Origin: Lysobacter firmicutimachus
GTDB lineage: Bacteria > Pseudomonadota > Gammaproteobacteria > Xanthomonadales > Xanthomonadaceae
Direction: 5' to 3'
Length of the DNA stretch: 64,000 nt
Assembly: GCF_037027445.1 (NCBI RefSeq)
Contig: NZ_JBANDL010000002.1
Location: 1,364,001 to 1,428,000, forward strand
Position numbers and translations under genes: made by a program. Positions 58,316 through 64,000 of this stretch are shown in pieces. Numbering within the stretch: position 1 is the stretch's first letter; every line of letters begins with the position of its first letter. Below the pieces are notes generated by a model. The model searched no databases. It was given only the letters and a program-made list of their open reading frames with translations, and had not been told where the DNA came from.

Positions 58316-58546
58316 TCAGTTCGGATCCGGATCGCAGATGAAATAGCCGTCGCTGTAGTTCTTGGTGAACTTGCCCCACGAGGCGCGGGTGTTGTCGCAG
58401 TTGATGGCCTGATAGCCGACCACGCTGCCGTTGTCGTCGTAGTAGTAATAGAACTGGCCCGGACCGGTGGGGCCGATCGCGGCGACTGCGGCGCCGACTG
58501 CGGCGATCGCCGCGAAGCCGAGCGTCAGAGCGAGTTTCTTGCGCAT
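58316..58546 (-). CDS. Small secreted protein (DUF6289-like), copy 2
   Basis: 76 residues; signal peptide MRKKLALTLGFAAIAAVGAAVA. The mature part (GPTGPGQFYYYYDDNGSVVG, then AINC...GYFICDPDPN) is collinear with the other copy: Gly-Pro start, aromatic strand, DxxGxVVG, Cys, and a closing YFIC/HLVC. The pair therefore arose by duplication. Divergent from serA. The two cysteines could form one disulfide. Function unknown. Confidence 0.75.
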   Translation of the reverse strand: MRKKLALTLGFAAIAAVGAAVAAIGPTGPGQFYYYYDDNGSVVGYQAINCDNTRASWGKFTKNYSDGYFICDPDPN

Positions 58547-58630
58547 GGCGTTCTCTCTTCGATGCCGGCAGAGCGCCGGCGCGAAGACGCTAGGACGACG
58601 GTCGCGATTCCACAATGTGCCGGCGTGCTC

Positions 58631-58671
58631 GCAATCGTATCTTTGTGACGCGGGTCCGCGGCGCAATCGTA
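58631..58671. promoter_or_regulatory. Direct repeats in the divergent serA upstream region
   Basis: GCAATCGTA occurs at 58631-58639 and 58663-58671, 32 bp apart (about three helical turns), in the 400-bp gap between the small secreted protein gene and serA. The second copy continues as AATTGC, making GCAATCGTAAATTGC partly palindromic. This suits a regulator binding site. The rest of the gap shows no gene. Confidence 0.4.
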
Positions 58672-58946
58672 AATTGCTTATTCCTGCACACCTGCCCTTG
58701 CGTCGCCGGACGCGGTCCGGGCAGCGCGCGAACGCACTTGCACGCGCGAGCGCGCTGACTTAGGCTGCGCGGGCAGTCGCGGATTCCCATGCCAGCCGGC
58801 CCCGTCTCCCGACCCGTGTTCGATGCCGCCCCGCGCGGCGCCGCCGTCGGCGGCATCGCGGCCCGTCCGTTCAGGGCCCGAGATCTTTCCGTAGTGCCGG
58901 CTCGCATTCGCTCCGTCGTCTGTCCCCACACGACCTGGAGCTTGCG

Positions 58947-60509
58947 ATGAAAGTACTGGCCTGCGATGGCATTCATGAAGACGGTCTGGCCCTGTTCCGC
59001 GAAGCGGGCTGGGACGTCGTCGTATCCGACCCGATCAAGGATCCCGCCGCGCTGGCGCAGGCGCTGAACGGGGTCGATGCCGTGCTGGTGCGCTCGGCGA
59101 CCAAGGTCCCGGCCGAGGCGCTCGCCGACGCCGCGCAATTGCGCGTGATCGGCCGCGCCGGCGCCGGCGTGGACACCATCGACGTCGAAGCGGCCACCGA
59201 GCGCGGCATCGCGGTGATGAACGCGCCCGACGGCAACACCCTGGCCGCGGCCGAGCACGCGATCTCGCTGCTGTTCGCCCTGGCCCGCCACATCCCGCGC
59301 GCCGACGCCGGGATGAAGGCCGGCGAGTGGCCCAAGGCCGGCCTGACCGGCTTCGAGCTGGAAGGCAAGAAGCTGGGCGTGATCGGCCTGGGCCGCATCG
59401 GCGGCACGGTCGCGCGCAAAGCGCAGGGCATCGGCATGGAAGTCGCCGCGCACGACCCCTTCCTGCCCGCATCCGCGGCCGGCAAGGGCAGCGTGCCGCT
59501 GAAGACCCTGGACGAACTGCTGGCCTGGGCCGACGTCGTCACCCTGCACATCCCGCGCACCAAGGAAACCACCAACCTGTTGTCGGAAGCGCGCATGCGC
59601 GCGATGAAGCCGGGCGCCTATCTGATCAACGCCGCGCGCGGCGGCCTGGTCGACGAGGCCGCGCTGCTGGCGCTGATCGAGGAAGGCCACATCGCCGGCG
59701 CCGCGCTCGACACCTTCGTCACCGAACCGCTGCCGGCCGATTCGCCGCTGCGCGCCAATCCCAAGCTGATCCTGACCCCGCACCTGGGCGCTTCGACCAG
59801 CGAAGCGCAACAGGCGGTCAGCACCATCCTGGCGCGGCAGATCATCGATTTCGCCGCCACCGGCGCGGTCGCCGGCTGCGTCAATCTGCCGCCGCTGACC
59901 GCCGAGGCGGCGCGCGAAGTCGGCCCGTGGATGCCGCTGATGTCTTCGCTCGGCCGGCTCGCCGCGCGCCTGATTCCGGCGCCGACCCGGTTGGAGATCA
60001 CCTACGCCGGCCGCACCGACGCGCTCGACACGCGCCCGTTGACCCGGCTGCTGGTGGCCGCACTGCTCGGCACCGCTTCGGGCCGGGTGACTCCGGTCAA
60101 CGCGCTGCAGGAAGCCGCGGCGCGCGGCCTGACCGTGGCCGAGACGCTGGGCGGCGACGGCGACGGTTTCGATCGCCTGCTCAAACTGCGCGTGGTCGGC
60201 GAACAACGTACCCGCGAGATCGAGGCGACTCTGCACCGCGGCCCGCGCGTGGTCCGGCTGGACGGCGTGGAAATCGAGTTCGACCCGCAGGCGCACGTGC
60301 TGCTGCTGCGCAACGAGGATCGCCCGGGCATGATCGGCGCGGTCGGCTCCAAGCTCGGCGCGGCCGGCGTCAACATCGTCAATTTCGCCCTCGGCGCGGC
60401 CGGCGACGGGCAGGCGCGCGCGGCGATCACGGTCGACCGCCCGGTCGACGACGAACAACTCGCCGCCCTGCGCGCGACTCCCGGCATCCTCTCCCTGGCG
60501 CAGGTCTGA
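58947..60509 (+). CDS. serA: D-3-phosphoglycerate dehydrogenase SerA
   Basis: 520 residues, the long form of PGDH. It starts serine synthesis by oxidising 3-phosphoglycerate with NAD. The nucleotide-binding fold has KLGVIGLGRIGGTVARKAQG; the active site uses Arg in GRAGAGVDTID, Glu in DTFVTEPLP and His in PHLGASTSEAQ. After about residue 320 come the intervening (ASB) domain and a C-terminal ACT domain (LLLRNEDRPGMIGAVGSKLG) for possible serine feedback. GGAG precedes the ATG. Followed after 2 nt by a histidine phosphatase gene. Confidence 0.96.
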   Translation: MKVLACDGIHEDGLALFREAGWDVVVSDPIKDPAALAQALNGVDAVLVRSATKVPAEALADAAQLRVIGRAGAGVDTIDVEAATERGIAVMNAPDGNTLAAAEHAISLLFALARHIPRADAGMKAGEWPKAGLTGFELEGKKLGVIGLGRIGGTVARKAQGIGMEVAAHDPFLPASAAGKGSVPLKTLDELLAWADVVTLHIPRTKETTNLLSEARMRAMKPGAYLINAARGGLVDEAALLALIEEGHIAGAALDTFVTEPLPADSPLRANPKLILTPHLGASTSEAQQAVSTILARQIIDFAATGAVAGCVNLPPLTAEAAREVGPWMPLMSSLGRLAARLIPAPTRLEITYAGRTDALDTRPLTRLLVAALLGTASGRVTPVNALQEAAARGLTVAETLGGDGDGFDRLLKLRVVGEQRTREIEATLHRGPRVVRLDGVEIEFDPQAHVLLLRNEDRPGMIGAVGSKLGAAGVNIVNFALGAAGDGQARAAITVDRPVDDEQLAALRATPGILSLAQV

Positions 60510-60511
60510 TC

Positions 60512-61156
60512 ATGCGGATATTGCTTGCCCGTCACGGCGAAACGCCGTGGAACGCCGAAGGCCGCTACCAGGGCCAGGAAGACATCGCCTTGTCGCCGGT
60601 CGGCGAATCCCAGGCCAAGGCGCTGGGCGCACGTCTGCGCGACGTGTCGATCACCCGCGCGGTGGCCTCGCCGCTGAGCCGCGCGCGCGCCACCGCCGAG
60701 CTCGCTCTCGGCGACGAGCGCGCGTCGATGCTCAAGCTCGATCCGGGCCTGATGGAGATCGCCCACGGCACCTGGGAAGGCCTGCTCGCCAGCGAGATCC
60801 GCGAGCGCGACGGCGACCGCCTGCGCGCTTGGCGCGAAACCCCGCACGAGGTGTTGATGCCCGGCGGCGAATCGATCGTCCACGTGCTCGATCGCGCCTG
60901 GCCTGCGTTCGCGCGCGCCTGCGACGGCCTCGGCGACGACGACACCTTGCTGGTGGTCGCCCACGACGCGGTCAACCGGGTGCTGCTGTGCAAAGTGCTC
61001 GGCATTCCGCTGGCCAAGCTGTGGACCTTCCGCCAGGCACCGACCACGCTCAACCTGCTGGAAGGCGACAACGTCGATCGGCTCGACGTGGTGCGGCTGA
61101 ACGACTGCAGCCACCACACCGCGTTGTTCGGCGAAGCGGTGCACCGGGCGTTGTAA
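60512..61156 (+). CDS. Histidine phosphatase family protein, candidate phosphoserine phosphatase
   Basis: 214 residues, starting 2 nt after the serA stop, so certainly co-transcribed. The phosphoglycerate-mutase fold shows LARHGETPWNAEGRYQGQ with the phosphorylated His8, the second Arg in SPLSRARATAEL, the Glu in MEIAHGTWEG, and the second His in VVAHDAVNRVLL. A fit to phosphatases rather than mutases comes from the short length and the GTWEG segment. Because of the tight link to serA, the metal-independent phosphoserine phosphatase activity known for PspA proteins is a reasonable guess; alpha-ribazole phosphatase (CobC) is the main alternative. Confidence 0.85.
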   Translation: MRILLARHGETPWNAEGRYQGQEDIALSPVGESQAKALGARLRDVSITRAVASPLSRARATAELALGDERASMLKLDPGLMEIAHGTWEGLLASEIRERDGDRLRAWRETPHEVLMPGGESIVHVLDRAWPAFARACDGLGDDDTLLVVAHDAVNRVLLCKVLGIPLAKLWTFRQAPTTLNLLEGDNVDRLDVVRLNDCSHHTALFGEAVHRAL

Positions 61157-61247
61157 GCCGCCGCGGCCGCCGTTAGGGTGCGCGTGTCCGGACGGCCGGG
61201 CCCGCGCGCCGCGCGGGCGGCCGCCGGAGCGAAGAGGAACGGACTCG

Positions 61248-61853
61248 GTGGCGGATCAAGACGAATCCGGCGAGCGCGGCTCGCCGTTGTGGGTGCCGGG
61301 CGGCTGGGCCGGCCTGCTGTTGTTGCTGGTCGCGGGGCTGGCGGTGTTCGGCTACACCGCGGTGACCTTCGTGCCCGCGCCCTGGCTGGCCGGGCCGGTC
61401 GGCTACGGCTTGGCGATCCTGTCGGGGCTGGGGCTGCTGTGGCTGTTTCCGCGCCAGTCGCTGTCCGGCAGGCACAGCGTACAGTCGCTGCCGTTGCCGC
61501 AGCCGCTGGTCTTGGGCCTGTTCGGCATCGCGCTCAGCGCCATGAGCTGGTTCGCGCTGACTCTGGGCTTGCCGGGCTTGATCAACGAAGTGGCCGGTCA
61601 TCGGGTCGAGGAGCCCTCGGTCATGCTCGGCCGGGTCCAGCACAGCCGGCGACGCTGCGATTACCGCATGGTCGGCGGACTGGCCGAGCGCACGCTGCGC
61701 GGCTATCTGTGCGTGGATCGCGACTTGGCCCTGCGCCATCTGAACGCGCCCGGCGCCGTGCGGGTCGTCGGCCGGCGCACGGCGCTGGGCTTGTCCGTGG
61801 TATCGGTCGAAGCCGAGCGTCCGGGCCGCCGCACCGATTCGACGACGCGCTGA
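61248..61853 (+). CDS. Membrane protein of unknown function
   Basis: 201 residues from a GTG start with GAGG about 12 nt upstream. Three hydrophobic segments are visible: about 18-40, 49-66 (LAGPVGYGLAILSGLGLLWL) and 88-108 (LVLGLFGIALSAMSWFALTL). The rest (from about 115) is a soluble Arg-rich domain with two cysteines (RRRCDYRM and RGYLCVDRD). I do not recognise the family. It lies between the phosphatase gene (91 bp upstream) and folC (143 bp downstream), on the same strand. Confidence 0.7.
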   Translation: MADQDESGERGSPLWVPGGWAGLLLLLVAGLAVFGYTAVTFVPAPWLAGPVGYGLAILSGLGLLWLFPRQSLSGRHSVQSLPLPQPLVLGLFGIALSAMSWFALTLGLPGLINEVAGHRVEEPSVMLGRVQHSRRRCDYRMVGGLAERTLRGYLCVDRDLALRHLNAPGAVRVVGRRTALGLSVVSVEAERPGRRTDSTTR

Positions 61854-61996
61854 CCGCGGCGCTGGCGTCCGGCGGCATACTCGCCGCTCCGCCGCTCCGC
61901 CGCTCCGGTCCGCCGGCGCGGCTATCGTCGCTTTGCCCGCCTGGGCCGTCGCGGCCGGTGGCGCCGGCCGGCCTTCGCATCTGCGAAAATGCGCCG

Positions 61997-63277
61997 ATGA
62001 ACCGCACGCTCGCCGACTGGCTGTCCCACATCGAACGCATCCACCCCAAGTCCATCGACATGGGCCTGGACCGCATCCGCGAAGTCGCCCAGCGGATGCG
62101 CCTGGGCCGGCCCGGGCGCCGGGTGATCACCGTCGGCGGCACCAACGGCAAGGGCTCGACCGTGGCCTTCATCGAGGCCATGGCCCGCGCCGCCGGCTGG
62201 ACGGTCGGCGCCTACACCTCGCCGCACCTGCTGGCCTACAACGAGCGCATCCGCATCGACGGGCGCGACGCCGCCGACGCCGACATCGTCGCCGCGTTCG
62301 AGGCCATCGAGGCCGCGCGCGGCGAGACCGCGCTGACCTATTTCGAATACGGCACCCTGGCGGCGCTGTGGTCGTTCGAGCGCGCCGGGCTGGACCTGGC
62401 GATCCTCGAAGTCGGCCTGGGCGGGCGCCTGGACGCGACCAATCTGGTCGACGCCGACGTCGCCGTGATCACCACCGTCGATCTCGACCACCAGGACTAC
62501 CTCGGCCACGACCGCGAAAGCATCGGCTTCGAGAAGGCCGGCATCGCCCGCGCCTGGAAGCCGTTGGTGCTGGGCGACGACGACCCGCCGTCGAGCGTGC
62601 TGCGCCATGCCTATGTCATCGGCGCTTCGGCGGTGCGCGCCGGCTGCGACTTCTTCTTCGCGCCGACGCCGCCCGAGCCCGGTCAGCCGCCGCAGTGGCG
62701 CTGGCGCGAGGTCGGTTTCGGCGTCGACCTGCCGATGCCGGCGCTGGCCGCGCCGGTGCAGATGCGCAACGCCGCGGTCGCGATCGCCGCACTGCGCGCG
62801 CTGGGCAAGGCGCCGAACCGGCAGCAACTGGCCGAGGGCGTGGCCGCGGCGCGGGTGCCGGGGCGCTTGCAGCGCTTCGAGCGCGACGGGGTCGAGATCG
62901 TGGTCGACGTCGGCCACAACCCGCAGGCCGCGCGCGAGCTGGCCGCCTGGCTGACCGCGCAGCCGGCCGCCGGCCGCACCCAGGCGGTGTTCGCCGCGCT
63001 GGCCGACAAGGACGCGCCCGGCGTGGTCGCGGCCCTGGCCGAGCGCATCGACGCCTGGCATCTGGCCGGTCTGGGAGATGCCGGCGCGCGCGGACAGAGC
63101 GCGCAAGCGCTGGTCGAACGCCTGCGCGGCAGCGCCGCCGGCACCGGCACGGCGCATGCGGACGTGGACGCGGCCCTGGCCGCGGCGCGCACCGATGCAC
63201 GCCCGGGCGACCGCATCCTGGTGCTGGGTTCGTTCCACACCGCGGCCGCGGCCCTGGCCTGGCTCGGCGCGCACTGA
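61997..63277 (+). CDS. folC: Bifunctional folylpolyglutamate synthase/dihydrofolate synthase
   Basis: 426 residues from the ATG at 61997. The enzyme adds glutamate to dihydropteroate and folates. Mur-ligase-type landmarks: P-loop TVGGTNGKGSTVAF, the omega-loop region YTSPHLLAYNERIRIDG, LEVGLGGRLDATN, and DLDHQDYLGHDRESIGFEKAGI. The C-terminal domain includes VVDVGHNPQAARELAAWL. Its usual neighbour downstream, a SPOR-domain protein, is present, which matches the folC-dedD order seen in many gammaproteobacteria. Confidence 0.96.
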   Translation: MNRTLADWLSHIERIHPKSIDMGLDRIREVAQRMRLGRPGRRVITVGGTNGKGSTVAFIEAMARAAGWTVGAYTSPHLLAYNERIRIDGRDAADADIVAAFEAIEAARGETALTYFEYGTLAALWSFERAGLDLAILEVGLGGRLDATNLVDADVAVITTVDLDHQDYLGHDRESIGFEKAGIARAWKPLVLGDDDPPSSVLRHAYVIGASAVRAGCDFFFAPTPPEPGQPPQWRWREVGFGVDLPMPALAAPVQMRNAAVAIAALRALGKAPNRQQLAEGVAAARVPGRLQRFERDGVEIVVDVGHNPQAARELAAWLTAQPAAGRTQAVFAALADKDAPGVVAALAERIDAWHLAGLGDAGARGQSAQALVERLRGSAAGTGTAHADVDAALAAARTDARPGDRILVLGSFHTAAAALAWLGAH

Positions 63278-63370
63278 GCCGGGACGGCCGCAGGGCCGTG
63301 CCGAGTCGGGCGTTTCTGAATGCATCGCGCCGGCGCGCGTCCGAACCCCGGCCGGCGCCGCCGACGGGGG

Positions 63371-63376
63371 TATAAT
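63371..63376 (+). promoter_or_regulatory. Perfect -10 box before the SPOR-domain gene
   Basis: TATAAT lies 36 bp before the start codon in an otherwise GC-rich gap. No good -35 hexamer is seen 16-18 bp upstream, so a promoter depending on an activator or another contact is possible. Confidence 0.5.
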
Positions 63377-63412
63377 TCGCGCCGGTAACCGGTCCGCGAG
63401 CATCCCATAGCG

Positions 63413-64000
63413 ATGGAACCTGCCCTGAAACAGCGATTGATCGGTGCGATGGTGTTGGTCGCACTGGCGGTGATCTTCCTGCCCATGCTGATCAAGGGGC
63501 CCGCGCCTGAAAGCGGCGCGTCCGACGTTCCGCTGTCCCTGCCCGACGCGCCCAAGGGCGACACCGAAACCCGCGAGCTGCCGTTGGTGACTCCGGGCGA
63601 CGCGCCGCAAGGCGGCGTGGTCGGCCTGGACGGCGCCGCGCCGGCCGGCGACAGCCAGACCCTGCCGACGGTCGATACCGCGGCGCAGAACCAGGGCATG
63701 CATCCGGCCGCGACCGCGGGCGGCAACTACGCGGTCAGCTTCGGCAGCTACGCCAGCGCCGGCGACGCCGACAAGGTGATCGCCGCGCTGCGCGCCGCGC
63801 GCCTGCCGGGTTATCAGGAAACCGCATTGGGCGCCGGCGGGCGCACCGTGCACCGGGTCCGGATCGGGCCGTTCGCGACCCAGGCCGACGCCGAGGCCGC
63901 GCGCCTGGGCTCGACCAAGGTCCGCAACGACGTCAACGCCAAGGTGGTGGTGCTCGACGCCGACGCCGCCGAACCGGCCGGCGCCGCGCCGGTCGCGACC
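63413..64000 (+). CDS. SPOR-domain cell division protein, DedD-like (3' end missing)
   Basis: 196 codons are visible and the frame is open at the window end. After a short cytoplasmic start (MEPALKQRLIG) comes one membrane helix (AMVLVALAVIFLPMLI), then an Ala/Pro/Asp-rich linker of about 80 residues, then a SPOR domain beginning NYAVSFGSYASAGDADKVIA and continuing VHRVRIGPFATQADAEAARL. SPOR domains bind septal peptidoglycan with bare glycan strands. The position after folC supports DedD. Confidence 0.88.
   Translation, partial: MEPALKQRLIGAMVLVALAVIFLPMLIKGPAPESGASDVPLSLPDAPKGDTETRELPLVTPGDAPQGGVVGLDGAAPAGDSQTLPTVDTAAQNQGMHPAATAGGNYAVSFGSYASAGDADKVIAALRAARLPGYQETALGAGGRTVHRVRIGPFATQADAEAARLGSTKVRNDVNAKVVVLDADAAEPAGAAPVAT

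Overview
The window is a stretch of a very GC-rich gammaproteobacterial chromosome. Gene content and style point to Xanthomonadaceae, most likely Lysobacter or a close relative: S46 dipeptidyl peptidases in tandem, a 2-methylcitrate pathway, abundant short palindromic intergenic repeats, folC followed by a SPOR-domain gene, and OprF/OmpA-like proteins with a calcium-binding linker. The genus is an inference from family knowledge; no 16S gene is present. No tRNA, rRNA, CRISPR array, insertion sequence or prophage was recognised.

Layout. 1-7.5 kb: a C4-dicarboxylate module (LuxR-type response regulator, cache/PAS hybrid histidine kinase, porin, DctA and a KgtP-like MFS symporter). 7.8-15.8 kb: a TonB-dependent receptor, then propionate catabolism genes prpE, prpB and prpC with a SUFU-domain gene between prpE and prpB; prpD lies apart at 36.8 kb. 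16-21 kb: a small unknown protein, a beta-class glutathione transferase, a SleB-type cell wall hydrolase and FadH. 21.2-26.5 kb: a tightly packed three-gene operon encoding an SMC-type ATPase with two small partners. It resembles MksBEF/Wadjet JetABC but has no nuclease subunit beside it. 26.6-29.1 kb: a second EF-G preceded by a long leader with a promoter, mini-ORFs and an intrinsic terminator. 29-36.6 kb: an oxidoreductase, a GDSL hydrolase, two LysR regulators each divergent from an enzyme or transporter, a repeat-filled gap and a LigB-type dioxygenase.

38.4-46.3 kb: two tandem OmpA-family genes sharing an almost identical 635-bp 3' block, small secreted proteins, a pseudouridine synthase and a large secreted protein built of prealbumin-like and DUF11-like domains. 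47.3-50.1 kb: an HNH endonuclease gene and the threonine-degradation pair kbl and tdh. 50.2-57.4 kb: three S46 dipeptidyl peptidase paralogues in a row. 57.8-58.5 kb: two tandem small secreted proteins. 58.9-64 kb: serA with a histidine phosphatase 2 nt downstream, a membrane protein, folC and a truncated SPOR-domain gene.

Together the genes suggest an organism that digests external protein to dipeptides (S46 peptidases), breaks down threonine (tdh, kbl) and propionyl units (prp), and takes up organic acids under two-component control. The regions most worth follow-up are the SMC-like operon, the structured leader of the second EF-G, the three S46 paralogues with different S1-pocket residues, and the ompA sequence homogenisation. 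Three families of palindromic intergenic repeats occur throughout.
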